Below are positions 8,723-16,377 of a stretch of DNA of 64,000 nt, in pieces. How positions within the stretch are numbered: position 1 is the first letter of the stretch; each line of letters begins with the position of its first letter. The position numbers and the translations under genes are program-made. Below the pieces are notes generated by a model. It had not been told where the DNA came from, searched no databases, and saw only the letters and a list, made by a program, of their open reading frames with translations. This stretch comes from Cribrihabitans_A pelagius (GTDB lineage Bacteria > Pseudomonadota > Alphaproteobacteria > Rhodobacterales > Rhodobacteraceae): the NCBI RefSeq assembly GCF_048820915.1, contig NZ_JBMERR010000025.1:1-64000 (forward strand), given 5' to 3'.

Positions 8723-8921
8723 AAGGTGTCCTCTGGGGGGACCTGAAAGCCCTGTTTGCACGTTCTGACTACCGGCCTGGCGCCGGACATCCGAGAAAAG
8801 GCCGGCGGAGCTTCGGGGGGAGCTCAACAGGGCCGCGGGGGACAGCAGAGCGCGACAGGGATCAAGATCAGCAGGCAACAGGACCGGCCAGGCCGCGGAC
8901 CTTCGGGACCGCGGCTTTTTT
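8723..8921 (+). ncRNA. candidate structured RNA or long structured 3' UTR
   Basis: About 170 bases without an open frame end in a strong terminator. Several long-range complements suggest a folded RNA: TGTCC near 8726-8730 with GGACA near 8839-8843, CCCTGTT near 8748-8754 with AACAGGG near 8828-8834, and a local hairpin GAGCT/AGCTC inside. The outline (closing stem, asymmetric bubble, long inner arm) resembles 6S-type RNAs, but no conserved 6S, SRP, tmRNA or RNase P motif was found, so no family is assigned. It could equally be the 3' UTR of the preceding small gene. Confidence 0.35.
8892..8921 (+). terminator. strong intrinsic terminator
   Basis: GCCGCGG at 8892-8898 pairs with CCGCGGC at 8909-8915 around a TTCG-containing loop and is followed by six T residues. 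This is the clearest intrinsic terminator in the first 10 kb and lies 170 bases past the nearest stop codon. Bases 8922-9132 beyond it hold nothing recognisable. Confidence 0.85.
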
Positions 8922-9132
8922 CATGCGCAGGCGCATATCTCCCGCGGGACTAGGCCGCAAGGCCGCCCCCGTTACTCCGGCTCAGGGCTTGTTGCCGGGG
9001 ACAAGACAGGTCTCCGGACGGGGGACCACAACGGCCGGCGCACGCCTCCAACAAGAAACGCCGCGGACCAGCAAAGGCCCGCGGCGCTCTCTTGCTCGCC
9101 CCGAGGGAGGAGGCGGGGCAGAGACGAAACTC

Positions 9133-9351
9133 TCAGAATACAGGACGGCCCTCGGCCACGGCTTCGATATCGGCGCGCGACAGGCCGATGTCGGACAGTT
9201 CGCGGTCGCTCAGCCCGGCCAGCGCCTTGCGGGTCGCGCGGGCGTCGTTCCAGGCGGTGCAGGCCGCATAGGCGGTCGCGATCAGGGCGCCTGCACGGCC
9301 CAGAAGGCCGGTGGACCCATAGGTGGGGCGGGTGGTGTCAAATGCGGCCAT
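9133..9351 (-). CDS. DUF1127 domain protein
   Basis: A 72-residue protein with the YjiS-type DUF1127 motif near the C-terminus: L-A-G-L-S-D-R-E-L-S-D-I-G-L-S-R-A-D-I. Small DUF1127 proteins in alphaproteobacteria have been linked to RNA binding, phosphate and stress responses, but the function of this one is unknown. GAGAGGA lies just before the ATG at 9351. It is divergent from ruvC, with a 327-base shared upstream region. Confidence 0.85.
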   Translation of the reverse strand: MAAFDTTRPTYGSTGLLGRAGALIATAYAACTAWNDARATRKALAGLSDRELSDIGLSRADIEAVAEGRPVF

Positions 9352-9678
9352 ATCCTGGTCCTCTCGGCTGATGGGCTGGCGCTTTTTTGCGCCGCGATGG
9401 CCGGCATTTAGTGGGGCGTATTTGGCCCGGCAAGGCATGAAATTGCATGTGTCCCATGCATAAAGTGCATAGCTCAACACCTTGTAAAAAAGGGCGATCC
9501 GGGTCCCGGGCGGCAGGCTGGAAAAATGTCGCATCCGCTTTGGTGAAGCGTCGGTTTCGGACCGCTTTGGCCGGGTTCTGCACCTGCCGGGACGGAGGGA
9601 AAGCAATTGGACATGTTCGCGTTTTGTGCTAATCGTTCGGAAAATAATCTCAGAACACGGGCAGGGGCCGGGCACATC
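9352..9678. promoter_or_regulatory. divergent upstream region of the DUF1127 gene and ruvC
   Basis: This 327-base interval is clearly less GC-rich than its surroundings and must hold both divergent promoters. Three TGCAT words lie within about 30 bases (near 9443-9470) on the DUF1127 side. A LexA-like half-site pair lies on the ruvC side. No open frame here looks real. Confidence 0.5.
9615..9629 (+). promoter_or_regulatory. LexA (SOS) box-like site upstream of ruvC
   Basis: GTTC-N7-GTGC lies 50 bases before the ruvC ATG and differs at one base from the alphaproteobacterial LexA consensus GTTC-N7-GTTC, including the T-rich spacer common in that group. SOS control of ruv genes is known in other bacteria. 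The assignment here is inference. Confidence 0.5.
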
Positions 9679-10176
9679 ATGCGGATACTGGGCATTGATC
9701 CGGGGTTGCGGAACCTCGGATGGGGGGTGATCGAATCGCAGGGCACCCGGCTGCGCCATGTCGCCAACGGGGTCTGCACTTCGGATGGCGACGACCTGGG
9801 CGAGCGGCTGCTGTCGCTGCACAACCAGGTGAGCGAAATCATTGACGCCTTCGCCCCCGACCAGGCGGCGATCGAGCAGACCTTCGTGAACAAGGACGGT
9901 GCGGGCACGCTGAAACTGGGCCAGGCCCGGGGGGTTGCGCTGCTGACCCTGGCCAAGGCCGGGCTGCCGGTGGGCGAATACGCTCCAAACCGGGTCAAGA
10001 AGACGGTGGTCGGCGTCGGTCATGCGGAAAAGCAGCAGGTGATGCACATGGTGAAGCTGCAACTGCCCGGCTGCACACCGCAAAACGCCGATGCCGCCGA
10101 CGCGCTGGCCATCGCGATCTGCCACGCCTATTACGGCACAACAAAGCAACGGCAGCTGAAGGAAGTGCGCGCATGA
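9679..10176 (+). CDS. ruvC: Holliday junction resolvase RuvC
   Basis: RuvC is the dimeric endonuclease that nicks Holliday junctions in concert with RuvAB. The 165-residue product opens MRILGIDPGLRNLGWG with the first catalytic Asp at position 7, then has the acidic A-I-E-Q-T-F and the terminal catalytic pair in N-A-A-D-A-L-A. Length is normal. The ATG at 9679 is chosen over an upstream in-frame start because the family begins exactly here. Its TGA overlaps the first base pairs of a small duplicated copy of the ruvA start. Confidence 0.95.
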   Translation: MRILGIDPGLRNLGWGVIESQGTRLRHVANGVCTSDGDDLGERLLSLHNQVSEIIDAFAPDQAAIEQTFVNKDGAGTLKLGQARGVALLTLAKAGLPVGEYAPNRVKKTVVGVGHAEKQQVMHMVKLQLPGCTPQNADAADALAIAICHAYYGTTKQRQLKEVRA

Positions 10177-10206
10177 TCGGCAAGCTGGCATGATTGGCAA
10201 GTTGAC
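10173..10206 (+). repeat. 17-bp tandem duplication of the ruvA start
   Basis: ATGATCGGCAAGCTGGC (10173-10189) is followed at once by ATGATTGGCAAGTTGAC (10190-10206); 14 of 17 bases match. The first copy overlaps the ruvC stop as ATGA and is out of frame with ruvA; read from its own ATG it ends after six codons. Confidence 0.85.
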
Positions 10207-10879
10207 GGGCCGTCTCGACTACCGCACGGCGGATCACGTGATGATCGACGTGCGCGGCGTCGGCTATATCGTCTATTGCTCGGACCGCACCCTGGCGGCG
10301 CTGCCCGGCGTGGGGGAGGCGGTGGCGCTTTATACCGATATGGTTGTGCGCGAGGACCTGATGCAGCTCTACGGCTTCACCTCCCTGGTGGAGAAGGAAT
10401 GGCACCGGCTGCTCACTTCGGTGCAGGGGGTGGGGGCCAAGGTGTCGCTGGCGATCCTCGGCGCGCTGGGGCCGGACGGAGTCAGCCGGGCGATTGCCTT
10501 GGGCGACTGGGCCACGGTGAAGGCCGCCAAGGGCGTCGGTCCCAAGACCGCGCAGCGAATCGTGCTGGACCTCAAGGACAAGGCTCCCGGCGTGATGGCC
10601 ATGGGCGGCGCGGTGGCGGATGCGATGGACGGACCCGGACTGCAGGTGATCGAAGACGCAGGGCCTGCCCCCGCCGCCAAAGCCGCCCGCAAGACGGCGC
10701 CGAAACAGCCCGCCGGCGCGGCGGCCGCCTCGGCTGGGGCGCTGTCGGCCCTGGGCAACCTGGGCTATGGCCCCTCGGATGCAGCAGCCGCGGTGGCGGA
10801 GGCAGCCGCCGCCAACCCGAATGCGGGCGAGCCTGATCTCATCCGCGCCGCCCTGCGCCTGCTGGCGCCGAAGGGGTGA
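10190..10879 (+). CDS. ruvA: Holliday junction branch-migration protein RuvA
   Basis: RuvA binds the four-way junction as a tetramer and loads the RuvB motor. The 229-residue protein begins MIGKLTGRLDY, with the OB-fold domain first (D-V-R-G-V-G-Y-I-V-Y), then the paired helix-hairpin-helix motifs (VQGVGAKVSLAILG and AKGVGPKTAQRIVLDL), a flexible Ala/Pro-rich linker (about 150-180) and the C-terminal RuvB-binding three-helix domain. The start follows a 17-base duplication of itself. It is the second gene of the ruv operon. Confidence 0.94.
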   Translation: MIGKLTGRLDYRTADHVMIDVRGVGYIVYCSDRTLAALPGVGEAVALYTDMVVREDLMQLYGFTSLVEKEWHRLLTSVQGVGAKVSLAILGALGPDGVSRAIALGDWATVKAAKGVGPKTAQRIVLDLKDKAPGVMAMGGAVADAMDGPGLQVIEDAGPAPAAKAARKTAPKQPAGAAAASAGALSALGNLGYGPSDAAAAVAEAAAANPNAGEPDLIRAALRLLAPKG

Positions 10880-10883
10880 GGGG

Positions 10884-11768
10884 ATGGGGTTGAACCTCTC
10901 CACCGTTCTGCAATCGGCGGGCGTTGCCCTGGAAGATACGGCTGTGCTGCTGCATACCACAACACTTGAGCCGCTCAGACGTATGCTGCCGTGGATGGCA
11001 GACCGCGATCCGGAACTCTTCGACGCCTATCAGAGCGTTCATTCCCCGCAAGCCGAAGTTACCCTGTCGGCGAGGAACTTCGTTGCAAGTTTTGTGGCGC
11101 TGGGAAATGGGCACATGCTCTTTGCCGGCATGTTCCGGAAGGCCGGGGCCAGGCGGCTGCCGGTTGAAGAGATCTACCAGGATCCCAGATTCCAGCGCCT
11201 GGCCGACAGCTACGGCGCCAGCGATACCGCCCCCGAAGTGAATATTGCGCGGGGCGGGAATCAGGTTCTGTTCGACTTCGAACCGGTGGATCACCTGCGT
11301 GATCTGCGGGGGCGGATGCAGATCCGGTCCGTTCCAGGGCGGCGCTATGTCCGGCTCGCAGAGAACCTTGACGCCCCTGTTGCCGCGATCAGCCCGGCTC
11401 CAATGTTTGCCCCGCCATGCCCCGGCTGGCGGGATCTGGTGCTGACCGGAGGCGAGGTGCGCAGCCTGCCGGAGGCCTGGGCCCGGAAACTGGCCGCGTG
11501 GCGCGGGATCTATCTCATTGTCGATCAAACTGATGGCGCACGCTACGTGGGGTCCGCTTGCGGCCAGGAAAATCTTCTGGGCAGGTGGCGGGAGCATGTT
11601 GCAAGGGACGCTGGTGTGACGCGTGAATCGGCGCTTCGGAACCCGCTGCAGTTCCGGTTTTCCATTGTCGAGCGGGTGTCTCCCGATATGCCGCCCGAAG
11701 ACATCGTTGCGATCGAGCGGAACTGGATGCACCGGCTGGACACCATCGAGCGAGGCTTGAACACATGA
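10884..11768 (+). CDS. GIY-YIG nuclease family protein inserted between ruvA and ruvB
   Basis: A 294-residue protein. Residues 205-294 form a GIY-YIG nuclease domain with G208-I-Y, Y221-V-G, the conserved Arg in L-L-G-R-W-R-E-H (R234/R236), the catalytic-type Glu E278 and a final Asn in G-L-N. Residues 1-200 form a separate domain with L-E-P-L-R-R-M-L-P-W, L-F-D-A-Y-Q and V-A-S-F-V-A that recurs in a widespread, uncharacterised GIY-YIG family. It begins five bases after the ruvA stop and its TGA overlaps the ruvB ATG by four bases, so it is translated with the ruv operon. Its base composition looks less GC-rich than ruvA and ruvB, suggesting later insertion. A role in junction processing is only inference from position. 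Confidence 0.85.
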   Translation: MGLNLSTVLQSAGVALEDTAVLLHTTTLEPLRRMLPWMADRDPELFDAYQSVHSPQAEVTLSARNFVASFVALGNGHMLFAGMFRKAGARRLPVEEIYQDPRFQRLADSYGASDTAPEVNIARGGNQVLFDFEPVDHLRDLRGRMQIRSVPGRRYVRLAENLDAPVAAISPAPMFAPPCPGWRDLVLTGGEVRSLPEAWARKLAAWRGIYLIVDQTDGARYVGSACGQENLLGRWREHVARDAGVTRESALRNPLQFRFSIVERVSPDMPPEDIVAIERNWMHRLDTIERGLNT

Positions 11769-12796
11769 TTGACGCCGACCCCGCCCTGCGCCCCGAGCCG
11801 CTGCCCGAAGACAGCGCCGCGGAGAATGACCGTGCCCTGCGCCCGCAGGGGCTGAGTGAGTTCATTGGCCAGGCCGAGGCCCGCGCCAACCTCCGTGTCT
11901 TTATCGAAAGCGCCCGCCGCCGCGGCGAGGCGATGGACCACACGCTGTTTCACGGGCCTCCCGGCCTTGGCAAGACCACGCTGGCCCAGATCGTCGCCCG
12001 CGAGCTGGGGGTGAACTTCCGCATGACCTCCGGCCCGGTGCTGGCCAAGGCGGGCGACCTTGCCGCGATCCTCACCAACCTCGAGTCCCGCGACGTGCTG
12101 TTCATCGACGAGATCCACCGGCTGAACCCGGCGGTGGAAGAGGTGCTCTACCCGGCGATGGAGGATTTCGAGCTCGACCTGGTGATCGGCGAGGGGCCTG
12201 CCGCGCGCACCGTTCGGATCGAGCTGCAGCCCTTCACGCTGGTCGGCGCCACCACCCGTATGGGGCTTCTGACCACGCCGCTCAGGGACCGCTTCGGCAT
12301 CCCGACCCGGCTGCAGTTTTACACCGAGGACGAGCTGTTCGAGATCGTCAGCCGCAACGCCCGCAAGCTCGGCGCCCCGGCCGAGGACGAGGGCGCCCGG
12401 GAGATCGCGCGGCGCGCAAGGGGGACCCCAAGGATCGCCGGACGGCTCCTGCGCCGCGTGGTGGACTTCGCGGTGGTCGAGGGCGACGGCAGGATCACCC
12501 GTGCCCTGGCCGATGGCGCGCTCACCCGGCTGGGAGTGGATCAGCTGGGACTTGATGGTGCCGACCGGCGCTATCTGAAGTTGATCGCCGAAAACTACGG
12601 CGGCGGCCCGGTCGGGATCGAGACGATCTCGGCGGCGCTCAGCGAAAGCCGCGACGCGCTGGAGGAGGTGATCGAGCCTTACCTGCTGCAGCAGGGACTG
12701 ATCCAGCGCACGCCCCGGGGCCGGATGCTGGCGCAAAAGGCTTGGGCGCACCTGGGCCTGCCTGTGCCGCGCAGCCAGACGGATCTGTTCGGCTGA
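11765..12796 (+). CDS. ruvB: Holliday junction branch-migration ATPase RuvB
   Basis: AAA+ hexameric motor that drives branch migration with RuvA. The 343-residue protein has the RuvB N-terminal signature (A-L-R-P-Q-G-L-S-E-F-I-G-Q), Walker A GPPGLGKTT, Walker B FIDEIHRLN, the P-A-M-E-D-F-E-L-D sensor segment, the R-D-R-F-G arginine-finger region and the C-terminal winged-helix domain ending R-G-R-M-L. Length is normal. Its ATG overlaps the stop of the GIY-YIG gene (ATGA). After its stop a short CCCGC/GCGGG hairpin is present but without a long T-tract. Confidence 0.95.
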   Translation: MIDADPALRPEPLPEDSAAENDRALRPQGLSEFIGQAEARANLRVFIESARRRGEAMDHTLFHGPPGLGKTTLAQIVARELGVNFRMTSGPVLAKAGDLAAILTNLESRDVLFIDEIHRLNPAVEEVLYPAMEDFELDLVIGEGPAARTVRIELQPFTLVGATTRMGLLTTPLRDRFGIPTRLQFYTEDELFEIVSRNARKLGAPAEDEGAREIARRARGTPRIAGRLLRRVVDFAVVEGDGRITRALADGALTRLGVDQLGLDGADRRYLKLIAENYGGGPVGIETISAALSESRDALEEVIEPYLLQQGLIQRTPRGRMLAQKAWAHLGLPVPRSQTDLFG

Positions 12797-12927
12797 CCCG
12801 CGTGCGGGGTCTTGCGGCCGTGCCACTGCGGTGCCGGAACCGGTTCCAGTGTTTGAGTGCGGGTAAAATGTTTCGCGCGGGAAACAGTACGGCACACTGG
12901 CTGACCGTTCCCTGAGTGGTCAGGGCA

Positions 12928-13257
12928 GCTCCCGCCCGTTGCTGCGGCATCAGCGATGCCTTGCGCCCGTTGGGCCGGGCGCCGCGCTGGCGCGCGGCGC
13001 GGCGGACATTGGATGGCGGGCGCCCTTGGCGGCGGCCGTTGGAGGCCGCCGTCCGGTGACAATGCGCCAGGTCGGCAGCGGCCGGGGTGCAAGGGTGCAG
13101 CAGGCAGCGCTGCGGCCGGGCACGCGCGCTCACCCGGGAAGCCCCGCCAAGGCGCATGAGGTCCGTTTGCCGCAGTCGCGGCGCCGCGCCAACGGCGCCC
13201 GGCCCAAGGCCGCCGGGGGGGGGGCTAGCGCAGCCAGGCACCCGCGGGCGCGGGAGC
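12928..13257. repeat. REPIN-like inverted-unit element, copy B
   Basis: Left unit: GCTCCCGCCCG at 12928, hairpin GGCATC/GATGCC (12946-12951, 12955-12960), then GTTGGGCCGGGCGCC from 12969. Right unit in inverse order: CGGCGCCCGGCCCAAGG near 13193-13208, a run of ten G residues (13215-13224), then GCGGGAGC ending at 13257. It occupies most of the 565-base interval between ruvB and the next gene, which has no other recognisable content. Confidence 0.75.
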
Positions 13258-13361
13258 TTCTCCTTGCCATCGCTCCGCTGTCTCCCGGCCTGCCGCCTTG
13301 CCGCCCCTTGCCGCCGCAGCGCGCAGGCGGCATAGGAGGGGCAGCAGCAAGGAGACCCCGC

Positions 13362-14081
13362 ATGACCGCCCGCAAACCGGACCCATCTGCCGCCGCCTCC
13401 GAGGTTCAAGCCGCGCAGCAATCCCCAGCCGCAGCCCCCGCCCTCAGCCCTCAGCAGATCGAGGCGCTGTTTACCCGCGCCGATGGCTCTTATGCTTTTG
13501 CCCGCTGGGGCCGCCCCATCGCGCCGATCGTCTTTGGCGTGGAGGACGCGGCGCTCACCACCATCAAGGGCGCGCTGGAAGCGGTTGCCACGCTGGCGGG
13601 CCACCAGATGGCCGAGACCGACCCGCAGCTGGGCGCCAACCTGATGGTCTTCTTCTTCCGCGAGTGGGACGAGCTGCTGGCGGTGCCCGACCTCGGCCGG
13701 ATGATCCCCGGGCTGGAGCCGCTGGTGGCGCGGCTCAAGGCGGGCGAGGCCAGCCAGTACCGTGCCTTCCGCTTCGATGACGATGGCGCGATCCAGGCTG
13801 CCTTTGTCTTCCTGCGGATGAAGGGCGATTTGGCGCAGCTGCCCGCCGAGACGCTGGCGCTCACCCAGGCGGTGCAGGTCTTTTTGATGTGGGGCGACCG
13901 CGCCTTTGCCGGGACCTCTCCGCTGGCGGTGCTGCCCGGCAGCGGCGCCATCATCCTGCGGCCCGAGATCGCCGGCGTGATCGCCGCCGCCTATGACCGG
14001 ATGATGCCGGCAGCGGCCACGGACAAGTCCCACGCCCTGCGCCTGTTCGCGCGCCTTCAGGCGCCGCCCGCGGCGGGCTGA
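13362..14081 (+). CDS. conserved hypothetical protein of Rhodobacteraceae type
   Basis: A 239-residue soluble protein starting MTARKPDPSAAASEV, with an Ala/Pro/Gln-rich disordered N-terminal 30 residues and then a compact alpha/beta region (FARWGRPIAPIVFGV ... LMVFFFREWDELL ... AAFVFLRMKGDL). I do not recognise a functional family. The ATG at 13362 follows GGAGA; longer in-frame versions run into the repeat upstream. Its last stop base is shared with the start of thpR (TGATG), so the two genes form one operon. Confidence 0.7.
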   Translation: MTARKPDPSAAASEVQAAQQSPAAAPALSPQQIEALFTRADGSYAFARWGRPIAPIVFGVEDAALTTIKGALEAVATLAGHQMAETDPQLGANLMVFFFREWDELLAVPDLGRMIPGLEPLVARLKAGEASQYRAFRFDDDGAIQAAFVFLRMKGDLAQLPAETLALTQAVQVFLMWGDRAFAGTSPLAVLPGSGAIILRPEIAGVIAAAYDRMMPAAATDKSHALRLFARLQAPPAAG

Positions 14082-14623
14082 TGCGCGCCTTTGCCGCCCT
14101 GCCGCTGCCGGATCAGGCCTTGGATGCGCTGGAACGGGTGCAGGAGGGGCTGACCGTAGGGCGGCTGATGCCGGCCGAAAACCTGCACCTGACGCTCGCC
14201 TTCCTCGACGACCAGCCCGAAGCCGCGCTGGAAGCGCTGCACCAGGAGCTGGCGGAGATTCGCGCCGCGCCGGTAGATCTCAGCTTCCAGGGCCTTGATA
14301 CCTTTGGCGGCCGGCATCCGCGCATCCTCTTGGCCAGGGCCGCGCCTTCGCCCGGGCTGACCGCGCTGCGGACCCGTATCCTCTCGGCCTGCCGCGCGGC
14401 GGAGATCGCGCTGGACCGCGCCCGCTTCCGCCCGCACGTAACGCTTGCGCGTTTCCCGCGCCATCTGGAGCCGGGGCAGGTGGCAAAGATCGGCCGCTTC
14501 CTGGAGCGCAGTGCCGCCTTCCGCCATGCCTGCCGGGTTGAAAGCTTTGCCCTGTTCCGCTCCACCCTCGCACCGGACGGCGCGCGCCACGACGTGCTGG
14601 CGGAGTATCCGCTGAACGGCTAA
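14081..14623 (+). CDS. thpR: RNA 2',3'-cyclic phosphodiesterase (2'-5' RNA ligase family)
   Basis: A 180-residue member of the 2H phosphoesterase superfamily, which hydrolyses RNA 2',3'-cyclic phosphates. Both signature histidine motifs are present, H36-L-T-L and H119-V-T-L, at the usual spacing, along with the family's typical start MRAFAALPLPD. It overlaps the stop of the preceding gene by one base. It lies between ruvB and ybgC, a place often empty in other proteobacteria, with no evidence of a functional link to either. Confidence 0.88.
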   Translation: MRAFAALPLPDQALDALERVQEGLTVGRLMPAENLHLTLAFLDDQPEAALEALHQELAEIRAAPVDLSFQGLDTFGGRHPRILLARAAPSPGLTALRTRILSACRAAEIALDRARFRPHVTLARFPRHLEPGQVAKIGRFLERSAAFRHACRVESFALFRSTLAPDGARHDVLAEYPLNG

Positions 14624-14682
14624 GGGGAAGGCAGGCGCCCGTCCAAGAGCGGCGCCGGGGCGCGCAGGCAGGGAGACCCTAG

Positions 14683-15066
14683 ATGATCCATGAATTCCCC
14701 ATCCGGGTCTACTATGAGGACACCGACATGGGCGGTATCGTCTACCACGCCAACTACCTGCGCTTCATCGAGCGCGCCCGCAGCGACTGGGTGCGCGGCA
14801 TCGGCGCCGATCAGAACGCAATGCGCGACGCCGGGCTGGTCTATGCGGTGCACCGGATCGAGGCGGATTACCTCGCCCCCGCCCGCTTTGACGAGGAACT
14901 GACGGTCACCACCGAAATCGCCCAGGTGACTCCCGCCCGGATGCTCCTGGACCAGGAAGTGCGCCGCGCAGGCCAGCCGCTGTTCCGGGCGAAGGTCACC
15001 ATCGTCTGCATGACAGCGGAGGGCCGGCCCGCCCGCCTGCCGGCAGAGATTCGCGCATTGCGGTGA
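14683..15066 (+). CDS. ybgC: Tol-Pal system-associated acyl-CoA thioesterase YbgC
   Basis: A 127-residue hotdog-fold thioesterase, first gene of the tol-pal cluster. The YbgC signature is intact: Y-Y-E-D-T-D-M-G-G-I-V-Y-H-A-N-Y with catalytic Asp15 and His22, followed by R-F-I-E-R-A-R. These enzymes hydrolyse acyl-CoA or acyl-ACP and are tied to phospholipid metabolism at the envelope. AGGGAGA precedes the ATG by about eight bases. The 105 bases to tolQ suggest a separate or additional promoter for the tol genes. Confidence 0.93.
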   Translation: MIHEFPIRVYYEDTDMGGIVYHANYLRFIERARSDWVRGIGADQNAMRDAGLVYAVHRIEADYLAPARFDEELTVTTEIAQVTPARMLLDQEVRRAGQPLFRAKVTIVCMTAEGRPARLPAEIRALR

Positions 15067-15171
15067 CATTCGGCGCCCGGCCGCCTGTTTTATTGGCCTT
15101 GCCCGTTGAACTGCGCTAGCCTCTGGCCAAATAAGGCCGGACAACCGGCCGGGAAATGATAGAGCAGGCGA

Positions 15172-15867
15172 ATGGAAGCAGAAACTCTGGCGCTGGCACA
15201 GGAGATTGATTTCTCCATGTGGGGGCTTTTCGCGCGAGCCACCATCACCGTGAAACTGGTGATGCTGATGCTGATCGGGGCCTCCGTCTGGTCCTGGGGC
15301 ATCATCCTCCAGAAGGCGATCAACTACCGCAAGGCCCGCAGCGAGGCCGAGCGCTTCGACCGTGCCTTCTGGTCGGGGGAGCCGCTGGACGGGCTTTATG
15401 AAAAGATTGGCCCGCAGCCTGCGGGCCATGCAGCGCGGGTTTTTGCCGCGGGCATGACCGAGTGGCGGCGCAGCCACCGCAGCGACGGCGGGCTTATTCC
15501 CGGTGCGCAGGCGCGCATCGACCGGTCGATGGATGTGGCCATCGCCAAGGAATCCGAAGGACTGCAAAGCGGGCTTTCGGTGCTAGCCACGGTCGGCTCC
15601 ACTGCGCCTTTCGTGGGCCTGTTCGGGACCGTCTGGGGCATCATGACCGCCTTCATCGAGATCGCCGAGCAGCAGAACACCAACCTTGCCGTGGTGGCGC
15701 CGGGCATCGCCGAGGCGCTGCTGGCGACCGGCCTCGGCCTTCTGGCGGCAATCCCGGCGGTGATCTTCTACAACAAGCTGAGCGCAGACAGCGACCGCAT
15801 CATTGGCGGCTACGAGGCCTTTGCCGACGAGTTCGCCACCATCCTCAGCCGCCAGCTGGATTCCTGA
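15172..15867 (+). CDS. tolQ: Tol-Pal system protein TolQ
   Basis: TolQ is the inner-membrane proton-channel subunit of the TolQRA motor that powers outer-membrane constriction at division. The 231-residue protein has a first membrane segment around residues 18-40 and the paired segments 2 and 3 in the C-terminal half (V-L-A-T-V-G-S-T-A-P-F-V-G-L-F-G-T-V-W and A-T-G-L-G-L-L-A-A-I-P-A-V), with the conserved T and P residues facing the channel. tolR starts three bases after its stop. Confidence 0.94.
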   Translation: MEAETLALAQEIDFSMWGLFARATITVKLVMLMLIGASVWSWGIILQKAINYRKARSEAERFDRAFWSGEPLDGLYEKIGPQPAGHAARVFAAGMTEWRRSHRSDGGLIPGAQARIDRSMDVAIAKESEGLQSGLSVLATVGSTAPFVGLFGTVWGIMTAFIEIAEQQNTNLAVVAPGIAEALLATGLGLLAAIPAVIFYNKLSADSDRIIGGYEAFADEFATILSRQLDS

Positions 15868-15870
15868 GCC

Positions 15871-16362
<492 letters not shown>

Positions 16363-16377
16363 GCGGGGGCCGGGCGG

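Noticed and set aside
8723..8921. Assignment of the structured region to SRP RNA, tmRNA or RNase P RNA
   Set aside because: The SRP GGAAGCAGCC loop, tmRNA ends and RNase P GAGGAAAGTC block were all looked for and not found.
10173..10193. Earlier ATG at 10173 as the ruvA start
   Set aside because: It is out of frame with ruvA and meets a TGA after six codons; the ATG at 10190 gives the family N-terminus.
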